64,000 nucleotides of DNA from Taenia hydatigena (lineage: Eukaryota; Platyhelminthes; Cestoda; Cyclophyllidea; Taeniidae): the NCBI GenBank assembly GCA_036345935.2, contig JADWOT020000006.1, positions 13,180,519-13,244,518 of the forward strand, written 5' to 3'. Of the stretch, positions 45,684 through 57,200 are shown one piece after another (the first letter of the stretch is position 1; each line of letters starts with the position of its first letter). Position numbers and translations under genes: made by a program. The notes beneath the pieces were generated by a model that was given only the letters and a program-made list of their open reading frames with translations, was not told the DNA's origin and did no database searches.

Positions 45684-47100
45684 TATGTGCTGTCGAAATA
45701 CAGAAGATGTTGTTCCTGCTGGCATGGCTCGGAAGGGCAGACTGTGCAGGGGGAATACAAGTGCGGAACATCCAAGGGCCCCGCAGGCAAAACTAACATT
45801 ACACAAGCAGCTATTACAGTGCATACAAACAGATGATGGCATGATAACCCCGGGCAAGTTAGTGAAAAATAACATTGAAGAATACCAGAGAGCAGCAGTT
45901 AGGTGGTGATTTCATTTCTAACCAATACATGCCAACAATGATCGCCAAGCTTACTGAGTCAAATGTCGCTGAGCTTATTATTTGGCCATTTATAAATATC
46001 CAGACAGAACGTATTGTTGCATTCGTTCTTGGTGTAATCCATGCCCGTCCATTTAAAGTATTTCTGCCAAATAGACCGAACGTCTTCGGACCCCAAATTT
46101 GGGAATCACTCAAGCGAAATACCCATGTGGATCGAGATTTGAGACCGTAACTTAGAATCTATTCCTGATGCGTAAATCGCCCGGACAACGGCTATATAAC
46201 GGCTTGTCTGCAAAGCAACGCGGCTTCCCTGACCATGAAAGAAGGTACGAAGCTGAGCAGTTTCGTATTGTTAAGAGACAATTCAGTTACACAACTCAAT
46301 TTTGTTCAACCAAATTCACCCATTTGTAATCACTTGAAGATGCCTACATTGTCATCGATCAAACCTCACATATCAAACTTATCCAATGAAATGTTCACGA
46401 AACCCACTTTTCTTTACGGATTTAGCATAGATAGATTGAGCTTATTTAAAGATTGGCGCCTGACGCGTCACCTCCATTTCGTTGGCTTATTTCGGCTGTT
46501 CGGTGTTGCGGGGTAAGTTCTCTGTTTTACCGAGTAAACCACGTAGTCTTCTCATTTGAGCGATCACTAAAGGAAATTTTAAGGCAGTTTTTGTTGTGTT
46601 CCGCATGGTTACAGACTGGACCAATTCAGAAATGTCAACTTGGAATAGCATCTACTGCCCAAATCACCTTTAATTTCTTTGTTTTTTGGCAATTATCCTA
46701 CGATTCTGCAGGGTTCTTTTATAGGCATTTGCTGTTTCTATTAAAATATGAGGTTTTTACACGTTTAAAGTTTTGTAAAATGCTTCTTTGTGTGCACTTA
46801 ATCACCGTGCTCTGCCCTCCGTATCTGCGTATTTCGCATCTGATTTCATTGACATTCAGGGCTAGCATCACTGCTTCTTATAAGAGGATTAGCGTCATGT
46901 GGGATTATGCTGATTTTTAGCCTTGTATCGTCTTTCATTCGTGTTAGTGTTTATCACCTGACACTTCGAGGGGGTTTCATTTTTCTTTCCGCTTAAATGG
47001 ATCCTTTAACTAGGCGTTCTCGCTTATTTAAACCCGATTCTTCCGCGGACTTTACAATCGATTTTTTTAATCTTAGCAGCACTACCCCAGCCTAATAGCT
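45684..47100. other. upstream of ARMT1, nothing recognised
   Basis: Several open frames (for example 46235-46516 and 46453-46920) lack motifs and splice partners. Confidence 0.35.
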
Positions 47101-49674
47101 ATGCCTGATCAGGTGTTGCCTTCCATGCTTAACGCTTCCAACTCGTAAGTTCCCTCCTAACTTTCATAGGCACTTTTCTAGGGCCTTTGCTCTTGCCACA
47201 ATCAGAGACCGGCTTCCGGTTATATTGGTGAAAACGCTTGATGATCTTGCAAAATGCAAGGGCAAATATGGTAACCCTGAAAACGATGTAATGTGAAATG
47301 CAAATGATTGGCTTCTTTTAGTTTAACGGCATAAAGTCTGTGATATCTGAAATATCCAAACTGCGATACGAACTCATGACCAACAAACCCTTCGTTCCAC
47401 TTTTACCTGAACTGAACGCCGTGGATATCGACGTCTATAACGAAACAATTCTCAAGTAATCAACATTTTTGTCACTTATTCCAGATACAATAAGGCGGAT
47501 GTGTCATGGTTTGGTGCTCCGTGGCTTTTTGTGGAATGTTATATGTATAGACGACTGATAAACATCACGATCAATTGGTACTTTTCCTCTTCAATTAATG
47601 TTCAAGCTTCCAGTGGTTTGCCTAACCTGGACTTATTCCATGAACGCAAGGCAATGGGATTTTTGAAGAGCGCAAAAACCCTTGTTTCAATGTGTGGATG
47701 TTTGGAAGAGAGTCTGCTTTCACTTGAACCCGAGCGGCACCACGAGGATTTGAAGTTCTACCTAATGGTTAAATGTTTTTTTATACATCCAAAGCTAATT
47801 TTGTTTTCCTAATGTTTTATTCAGTTGACTCTTCGTTGCTAATCAAGTCGCGGTCGTTCGCCGAGTATTCCATTGTGTGTATCTCCCTGTCGGTTCATTC
47901 ACATTGTTACGAAGTGCTATTTTTACTGGAATTCAGTTTCCCTGACCCCATTTCATGCCTGACCGCGTTCACGCTCTCGAATATTAATGCGTTGATGTCG
48001 AATGAGAAGAAACCTACAGCGCTACAGTGAAGACTTGTTTTTTTCATTAGTGCTCACTCTGGGCAAATGAATTTGATCTCTCGCTGAAAGCCGACGAGAT
48101 GGAGTTGGAGAATCACACAAGCACGAGTCAGTTACGCCTAGACGTCCGCATCAAAGCTGCTACTCAGATGGTAGTCGACGACCTGGACGATATCATTAAT
48201 CGTTGGCCCCCGCGCCTTGCTGCCATCTCCACTGACCGCCGGCGTACCGTTATTATAGTGATGGACAACACCGCACCAGAAATGTTTGCAGATTTGGTGC
48301 TGAGCGAGTTTCTGTTGAGTGCTGGTCTCGCGGAGCGAATTGTCTTCATGCCGAAGATCATGCCCTGGTTTGTTTCCGACGTCACCCAGTTCGACTTCGA
48401 ATGGCTTCTCAAGGAGGCCCTCCCCGATTGTGCTGTCTCGCAAAAATTGGCCGTTTGGGCTGAACGCTGGTCCAAACGCTTTCATGAAGGCTCGTTTGCA
48501 GTGGAACTTCATGCGTTTTGGACCCTTCCATTTGGGTACAATGAGCTACGAACACGGTCTCCCGACTTGTACCGTCGTCTCACTGTGGGCTGCGACGTTG
48601 TCATCTTCAAAGTAAGCTGACTATTCATGGGGCGACTTCCTGTTGGTGGCTATAGTTGAATGGCTTCCTCCGCCTGCATTCACAACAATGTAGCATGCTC
48701 AACGCAAGGTTACTTTCACTTCACAAATCTCTTCAAGCCCTCAATTCCTTTGGTAATCTGTAGCAATTTCAAGAGTTGCAATTGACATTAGTAGCCAACC
48801 TCTTAAACTTGTATACGATTAGTGTTGTATCGTGGCTGGGCTGTATCGGCCGGAGTATTTTTAAAGATCAGGATTAACAAGAGCTTTCTGCTATGCTATG
48901 CAGCTATGCTCATCACTCCATTGTTAATCTCTGAAATAGTTAACAGCTTTGATCACCATCTGACTCGCACTTTACTTCTGGAAGGTCAACTAGTTTAACT
49001 TTTTGCCTACGCAACGTGATGTGACGATGCTGCAATGGTGAATGACAATAAAAAACGCGATCGGCATTGGCTGGAATTGTCCATTCCTTCCCTATTAAGT
49101 TTAATGTACTTGAGAATAAATAGTGCGTAAATTTATGAATTCTTGGTAAAGTTGAGGATGATTGTGCGATCGTGAATCCCCGTGTAGCCATTTATATCAC
49201 GTTTCTAAGACCTCCAAAATGCACACGCGCGCACATTTTTACACATTCAAACAAATGCAAGAATATTTGTAAGGTCAAGTTCGTACTCGATCAAGACGCC
49301 AACGAAGTGGTATGCGGCAGATACCATCTTGAGAGTAAACACAAGGGCTCGATTCAAAACTGTCATAAAAGTGTAATGGACTACGACATAACTGTTGTGG
49401 ATAGGGTGATCTGAACTACCGTAAGCTGCTGGAAGATCGTTTGTGGGCGCCGGATTCGCAGGAGGACAAAACGACCGCATTCCAGCGCTGTTTTCCCAAC
49501 TCCCTCGCTTTGGATGATGATGGTGGCGGTGAATCCCGGCCCCTCCTCGTGGCTCTCCGCGTCGCTAAGTCAGACGTCGCAGTGGGGCTGACGCCCGCGC
49601 GCCTTCGAGCGGTTCGCGAACTCGATCCGCAATGGTGGGTCAAGGGTCTCTTCGGTTTTGCTCAACTTCTCTGA
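47101..49674 (+). CDS. ARMT1: damage-control phosphatase ARMT1 (DUF89)
   Basis: Exons 47101-47144, 47170-47287, 47322-47455, 47485-47767, 48051-48611 and 49405-49674 close to 469 residues (human 441). ARMT1 proteins are metal-dependent DUF89 enzymes. They act as phosphatases on phosphometabolites such as fructose-1-phosphate and were also reported as carboxyl methyltransferases. Family signatures: IRDRLPVILVKTLDDL; ELMTNKPFVPLLPELN; WFGAPWLFVECYMYRR; LWANEFDLSL; the metal site DN at about 265-266 (VIIVMDNTAPE) with Asp 303 in PWFVSDV, 38 residues apart as in the human protein; FWTLPFGY; and GDLNYRKLLEDR. The first three introns are only 25, 34 and 29 bp. An alternative acceptor for exon 2 at 47182 would drop four residues. 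Confidence 0.94.
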
Positions 49675-50452
49675 AACGCCGTCTCCTGCTACGTGATTAT
49701 TTGACCTCTACGCACCCATCTCAGATCACACTGCTTATCTTTTGCCCGCATGAGCTATGCCTTGATGTTCCTAATTCAGCTTTCGTCTCTGACCCCCAAC
49801 AAAGTCCCGCTTTTGTCCAGTCTGGCTATTTTGGGATTGTCTTATAGCAAAAAAGGGTCCGTAGGAAGCAATTGATGTGTAAAGACATGCATTTTTTGAT
49901 GTTAATTATGGCGTACTTTTTCCAGATTAAGATTAGTAATGCAACGGAGGATTAATGAGATTTGCGAGTGACTTCAGTACCCCAGCCAATGTTGACGCCA
50001 TTTGATCCTGCCAGGTGTGCTAGTGCATCCTTAGAGGGAGTTGTTGATGTTTCGGTTTTATGTTCGATGGGTGAAGCGCTACTGTCCAAATATACGCTTT
50101 TTGAGAATAAAATGACCGAGAGCACCTATCAATGTGGGCGACATTGGTAAAGGGCACAGGCGGAGGGGATTCGAACTGCACTTTGAGTAGGGGGAGTTTG
50201 CGCTCAACATATGTAACTGACGGCACACATCTTTGAAATGTTTCAATTTAGAAAAAAAGAAGCAATAAGAGGGGTCAGGATTGCATCCATTCTCGCTACA
50301 AAGGGGCTGTGGCAAAGCAACATGAAATATAAAGAAATCACTTAGCATGTTTTACAGATGTGATACTTCACCCACATGGCGAAACATATTGTTCGTTTTC
50401 AAACGGGTAAAGCTTACATAAAGTTTGGCTCGATTCAGAAGCCGTGGCACAT
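49675..50452. other. convergent 3' region between ARMT1 and QDPR
   Basis: No exon recognised. AATAAA at 50106-50111 (+) is the nearest exact candidate poly(A) signal for ARMT1, about 430 bp past the stop. Confidence 0.4.
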
Positions 50453-51641
50453 TTATAAGGGACTGTTAGGTACGCACTCGCTTTTGCCATCGATGGTGAT
50501 AATCTGAACGAGGCTACCGGATTTCGGACGCATTTTGCCCTGGATCCAGTCGAACAGTAGTCTGAAACGAAGATGATAAATTTATAGGATAAGAGGTAAT
50601 TGGGGAAAGTGGCTCACCTGTTGATGAATGCAAGGGGAGTCCACGTAGAAGAGTCTGCTTTTGGCATCCACTTCCGATTCGCTGGAGTGTCTAATACGCC
50701 ACTAGTGACAAATCGCAACATTGGTTGAAATCAACGTAACTTTGTCATGATGATATCTATTTATACTCGTTGCTTACAACAGCAGGGTGATGATGTGACT
50801 GTCAGGTGGCATCCCACTTTCGGGTTCAGATAGACTTGCGGCCAAATGATGAACAGCTGCCTTTGCTAATCCATATCCAATCATTCCTAAAATACACGTA
50901 ATGTTACTGTTGAGTCCTCAAATCTGTTTGATTGCAACAACAAAAAGCATGCTCCATTTGAGATGAAGCGATGAAATAACAAGGGATGATTGGGAGGGTG
51001 AACTTGGTCGATAAGTGGTTGGGACGTAAAGGCTGCGAAAGAGACTTACTTGGAGTACCACTCAAAGCTGATATAGATCCACAAAGAACGAATAAACCAC
51101 CCGGCCGGAGATACGTAGGGCAAATCGAAGCAGCGATGGTCGAAGACCAAATACTCTGCTTGATAGCGGTGTCAACACTTTTAATAAAACCTAGGTTTCG
51201 AGGAACTTTATATGCACATGAAGACTTCTCAGCAGTACGCCAAAGGAATGCCTTTGAGAGGCACCAGAAAAAATGTCATGGCCTTGTTTCATATTAAGTG
51301 CACACTAAACCAGAAACGGCAGCAAAAAAAGATACCTCGAGTGTCACATTTTCCGCCAACCCAACCACCGGCCACACAAAATATTCCGTCGACAAGAGAC
51401 CCGTTTAACGCCTCCTTCAAACCATCAGCTACTTCATAGTACTGTTCCTCCAAGGAATCGCGTCTCGTAATAATCACGTTAACATCAGCCTCGATATTTT
51501 CTTCCCAGCCCACAGAGCAAACCCACTAGTAGAGATTGAATTCAAACTTTCAGAACCTACGAAACCGTTCTTTTTAAAAAAAAGAACGCATGAAGATCCC
51601 AGACTTCCGTTTCCACCATAAACAACAATAGTAGAAGACAT
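50453..51641 (-). CDS. QDPR: dihydropteridine reductase
   Basis: Exons in transcript order 51641-51561, 51525-51336, 51190-51050, 50886-50778, 50701-50618 and 50561-50453 join in phase to 237 residues (human 244). The enzyme is cytosolic and NADH-dependent. It regenerates tetrahydrobiopterin from quinonoid dihydrobiopterin for Phe, Tyr and Trp hydroxylases, so it supports serotonin and catecholamine synthesis. It is a short-chain dehydrogenase: a Gly-rich dinucleotide motif GGNGSLG near the N terminus; VDGIFCVAGGWVGG; KQSIWSSTIAAS; GSISALSGTP; catalytic YxxxK as Tyr 142/Lys 146 in MIGYGLAK; and DTPANRKWMPKADSSTW. The start is the ATG six residues before the Gly-rich strand. Intron 1 is 35 bp. 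No missing key residues. Confidence 0.95.
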
Positions 51642-51939
51642 TAAATATGCCCAGGAGGACCTCTAACCATGAGGTAAGCTTAATAGCGTCGCGCCAACCT
51701 TGACATTGCTCAAACAGCCATATTATTTAATAGTAGTTTTCCACCATTAATCACAATATTAAATGCCTAGTACGCAGCAAGTTGTGTCTTTCTGCACGTT
51801 TCGATTCTAATAGATAATTCGTTCGTCAAAATCTGTTTATTTCATAGGAGTTGATTTTAGAAACAATACTTTTCCTGACTCGAAGTCAGGGCTCATTTAG
51901 TTGGTGATAATACTGGTAATAATAATTTTCGAAATTTAT
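51642..51939. other. QDPR upstream region
   Basis: Nothing coding seen; presumed promoter and 5' leader. Confidence 0.35.
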
Positions 51940-52127
51940 TGTGGTACTTTGTTTGTTGGAACCACCGGTTCCGGTCAAGGTCAAGGAGGTGGCCGTACTG
52001 CTCTAGCTGCGTGGGCTGGCTTTCGGGCCATGTCGGCAGCCTATTTCCCTCCGTCCGTTGAATATGTATGTATTCTGCCCTAGCATTCTGCATTCTTTTG
52101 CCTTCGAGGGAGCCACGGGATGCTACA
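51940..52127 (-). repeat. solo LTR-like module, ~188 bp
   Basis: Starts TGTGGTACTTTG and ends GGATGCTACA; same family and orientation as 4769-4961, inverted relative to 45497-45683. Flanking sequence is unrelated to the other copies. Confidence 0.7.
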
Positions 52128-54244
52128 TTATTCTAGGTTGTTCCTCTTGTCTTTAATTGGAAGCTCATACTCCTTTAATTCATGGGGTTTGCAGCTTCCT
52201 GTGACTCTCTAGACTACAAAAACGACATTGTACCAGAGCATTGAAGCTTGAAGCCTCTGGTGTGGCCTGGAAGCAAGTGAACCCGCCAGAGATACAATAG
52301 CGTTCACCTAAGTGGCTCCTTTGATAAAGCTGGTAGTTTTGTAAACAACTACCGTATTACATAGCCGCCCTTCCCTTTCATGCTTCACCTTCGTGTCAGT
52401 CATCACGACGCAGATCTGAAGGGAAACATCCCCCAATCAACCATGTTAGCCATCAACTTTCTATGCAGTTAAGGTAATACTCGCGTAGCACTCCGAGACT
52501 TCCTTGATGACAAAGGAAGAAAGTACTCGGACAGAAAACAAATATTTGTTTGACACCAGGGGCAATCGGGGTTACTGATGTGGCCTAGATGTCAGTTCAC
52601 CTTGCAAAGGCGACTTGGACGACCAAGTGACCGTAATGGAAGCCGAGAATCAAACAAACAATAAGACGTATTACAACTGTACCGCAACGCCACTTCTTCC
52701 TCTAGACAATTCTTCCTGATCTGGGGTTTCATGTAGCTTGGGAATTAGGTTCAGCGACGGGAAAATTGGTCTGCCTATTACACGCTTCCATAGCCAGAGA
52801 TAAGAACATTGGCCTAAAACCAAATTTTTGAAAGGGAGTACGGGATTCAACGCAGTTTCGGAAGAAGTAGAGTTTCATGGTTGTAAATATTGCTGAAATT
52901 TTTCCAAAATGGTTCACTTTTGTTGTTAACAACCTTCTAGCAGAACATGGGACTGAGGTGGTCACTGAGGTTAGATAGTATTCTTACTCCTGATATGGGT
53001 CGCCAGCGATTCGACCATTCGTAGCACCCGCACCCCTTCCGCCCTGCTGAGGTTTATCACACAACGGTAGAGATTAGAATGCATATTCCTTTCTCTCCCA
53101 GCTTGTCAAGCGGCAACGTCTATCCACTATACTTTCACAATTGTCATCGCAAAGGATAGAGTGCACTGATTTTATGGGATTTGAATACCCTAACCTTAAC
53201 ACCCAAATGATGACTTAAGAATGGGTGCAAATGCCACCTGCTTCAATTAAGATCCAATCTCAATCTTAGTTTTCCCTAGACATGGAAAGAGATGACTGTT
53301 CGCATCCAAAATAACAAAACTCCAAGGCGAAAGGGTCTAGCGTCTAAGAGCTTGCACTGCAACCGAAATCAAACTACTTCAATTGTAACAACTTGATTAA
53401 AAACTACCTTCTAGGCGCCAGGCTGTCAGAAAATACGAACCTCGACCTCCGGGGAGGAGACAACCTGAACACACCTAACTCGTAATAGCGGTGTTGCTTT
53501 AATAAGCGCTAGCCAATAGAGTGTCCTTTCTAACTTGTCGCTCGTTCCAAGGGCATGAAGGCAGATCAAAAATGGAAGCACCGAGCCTATCAGGCAAGTG
53601 TTTCCAATTGCTATTTTGGCTTCAAAAGATTCCAACCACCCCAATGCTTGTTGATATCCCGTCTCTTGGACCTAACTATTATTCTATTGTGAAGACAATC
53701 AAGACAGCCTAATGTTGAAGGTGTCGACACCGCTATCCCTTACTGCAGGCCTAGTTCATGAGCACCCTATGGTACGTATCAAAAATAGTCAGGATCGATG
53801 GTAAAAATGCAAATTGATCAGAAACATCTGTATTAAGATGTGTACAGCAGAAATGTATGGGCATGCTTAAAAATGGATGAAATCAAGCTTTATGGCTACA
53901 TTCTGGAAGGAGATGAGAGGATTATTGTCGCGCTCAAATCAAAAGAGTATGAGTAATTAGAGGTGACGTGAAGAGGGCAAGTTACTAGGATGCTAAAAAA
54001 ATTGATGTTCTTTTAGGGAAGACCAAGTGCCCCAGAAATCGCATCCACTTGGAAATCTGTGTCATCCCTTCCTCCTTGGGGACGAGGGGAAACGAGAAGG
54101 AAATGCAGCTCAAATGAAGGTGCACTCCTAAATTCTACTCCGGAGGCAATGCAATTGGTGAATGCAAGGAGGAGCCGTAACTGTACAGTCACCTTTACAT
54201 CAGGAGGGGCGTTGGCCAGGTGCAGATGATAAGAGGCGAGCAAT
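52128..54244. other. intergenic, weak repeat traces
   Basis: No gene supported. A segment at about 52570-52670 (GGCGACTTGG...CAAACAAACAATAAGACG...TTACAACTG) looks like a further decayed member of the LTR-like module family. Otherwise nothing recognised. Confidence 0.35.
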
Positions 54245-57200
54245 CTACACCTTGGTTGATCGAGCCTCCAGGAGTCGCTCTAAACTGGTAAGGCGGGCTT
54301 TCAGCATTTTGTAGTGCAGGTATTCAGGATTCAACGGTTGCCGATCCTCCATTTCCACCTTCCGCCCTAAATTATGAAATAGTGCATGCGTTTGTTAATG
54401 CAAAACACGTGGAGAGAAAAAAAAGTAGCAACTTTTTGGAATGATTAGCAATAAGCATCACATGTAAGTCGCCAGCATGTGGTAAAATTCTGGGGCAAAA
54501 CTGTTTTGTAAAGAATCGAGATCTCGGTGTGATGGTGAATGTAGCATCTGACATAATTACCATGCTTCTTTTCAAAATCGTGTTCAAATTCCTTGAGAAA
54601 CTTTTGCAGCGACTTTTTCGAATCCTTGACAGAATTAAGCTCCGTTTGCAGCTCAGATAGGGTTAATGTTGCATACTTCGCGACACAGTCAGCGATAGCC
54701 TGCTCCCTGAAATGAAAATATAGCTTTAGAACATGCCTCAAAAGCCTAATTAAAGCCAAAAAATTAGCTAATTTCCTTATCTGCATGCACGATTATGCCT
54801 ACAAGAGTAATCCTAACATGAAATTATCGTTAAACGGGCGTGGGGCGAGAAACTTTGGGCAGCTTTCGGATTTGTTAGTCAGTTGCCTCCGTTATGCATT
54901 AAAAACTTTCGCGGGAAGATAACTTCCTGATGTTGCGAAATAATTAACACGAAATCCATTTCGTAGAACGCATTGCATGTGCTGCTTTATGTTAGCAGGC
55001 AGATCAGGTGACGGAATAAACACGGACTGCAGAAGCGATGAGAATTACAGGAAGGCAATAAATCATTAGGAAAGTCGTACAAAACAGTGTGACTTATTCG
55101 GAATTACGCAAGAGGTAAGGAGGTCTAAAACATTCATAAAATGAAGCGCTGGATACACAATCATGAGTACCAATTGACAAATTCATATAAAGAGATTCCT
55201 TCTAATGGCTACTTATTCCATAAAAAACCAAGCTGAACAAAAATGTAAGTGAAAAGCTTAGCAGGTACACCTAGAGAGGTCGCTATGGCAAATAAGTATA
55301 CAGAGATTACTACCTCAAGTGTCCTAAAGCTCCCAGCGCTCACGTAGTGTTAATTTAGCAACAGCGACGGTTGGAAAATAAAAAGTTTAGCCGTAAACGT
55401 GCCATCCCATCCTGCGGTGATAAACTATGGTACAGGAGCTTAGATTCAAGCGACTTCATGTTCGCAAACATACAGGGGCTTTCCGGACTCGGGATCATCT
55501 CCCACGAGGAGTCTAATCTGGTGTTGGTGGTGCTGGCTGTGGTGTCGGTGGGAGAAGAAGGTGGTGGGGAAGAGGGTGAGCTGTCGAGGAGGCTGCGAAA
55601 GCAGTTGGCTATGGACGCCCTCATGACCAACAACGGACCACTGAGCTCGCGGCAGAACCGTCGAGGTGGGAGCTTCAGCATGCTGACGGCGCTGCTGGCG
55701 TCGTCGCGGGTGCTGATAGGTCGGTGGTGACGGTGGCGGTGACGGCGACAGGGACAGCAAGGGGCTTCGATTGGTTGGGGTCCGTCTGCCCACCGTCTGC
55801 TCCTCGCTCTCCTCCTCAATCTCCTGCGCTCTCTCTTTCAATGCTGCCACCTCCTCTCCTTGCCGCATCAGGATACTCGTTTTGCATTCTCCGTCGCCCA
55901 CCTGCTCCACCTCCGAGTAGCGCTGTGGCGATTGAACCCGCTGACCAGATGGCCGCGTTGAGACACCGAGTGAGCCAACTGAAAATGGCATTCCCAGGCA
56001 CAGCAATCGAGGTCTAATACACGCGCAAGCTTTATAAGCGAAAAATAAGTAATGTCAAGTGAAACCTAGACTACCCTTTTCAACATTATACTAGGAGTAC
56101 GCTGGTTGTGAAGGGTAAGTTTATGCAAAAAGAGATAGAAGACGAACGCACACTGATGGACAATTCTCGTGCAGTGGATTGGAGGCAAGATTTTGCCCAA
56201 GGAGAAGGCGATTTGAAATCTGCTTTTCATAAGGAAGTGTCAAAGTCATGATGAGCATTGTGGTCAATCTTTACAGTCTCGCGAAGTGTATGCCTAAGTG
56301 GTGTTCCACCTATCCTGTTTTAGTTCATGATAATAAACATAAAAACGCCGGCAACAAGGAATTAACTTTGTTAACAGTAAGAGCCGTTTTATGAAGCTTG
56401 CCTATGAACCCAAAGAGCACTTTGTCGAAAACGACCACAGTAATAGAACATGAGGCTGCTTCGACAACCGACTGCTAGCATCTGGGTTATTCTAAGAAAT
56501 GTCACCAATTTGAAACATAAATGGTGTGTTGTGGGGATCAAATAATTTCTTTCTAACTGAAACAGACATATTGCCAATAAACCAACACATGTTGTGTTTC
56601 CTCTGTCGGTGGGGAGAATAACGCAGGCAAACAAAAGGTGGTATTTGCGTGGCGAACCCGACCATAGCTGTTAATTACTCACAGCGTAGGCGGGTGAACC
56701 ACATATCTGGAGGCATTCGGAAACGGGGAATTACAAGGAGCGAAACATCACGGAAGAAAGAAAACGATCTGGTAATTGGATGAAGATTTACCTGAGGCAA
56801 ATGGCCGTTTTTTAAAACACAACCAGTACATAAGCTCATCGTTTAACTTGGTGAAAACTTTCACGAACCACGCAATTTTGCATGCCATAAACTGATGTGC
56901 TGCGGTGACAGCAAATGAGGTGCAAAGAAGATTCTACAGATAGTTGCAATTCAGTTGATATGATTTTGCAGTGGCGAGCATTACCCGTCGCGAATAAATG
57001 AATGCAAATCACCTGATGCCTTGAGCTCTATATACCCATTGCGTTTTTTAGCATCCAACATCTCTCAGCAAATCATGATAACCGTTGTGTGGTTAAACAC
57101 TAAAACCAGAATTTTTACCAATTCTATACAATTATCAATCCACCTTACGCGGAAGGTGCACAAAGTATAAGTATAAAACACTAGAAACAGTATACAAATG

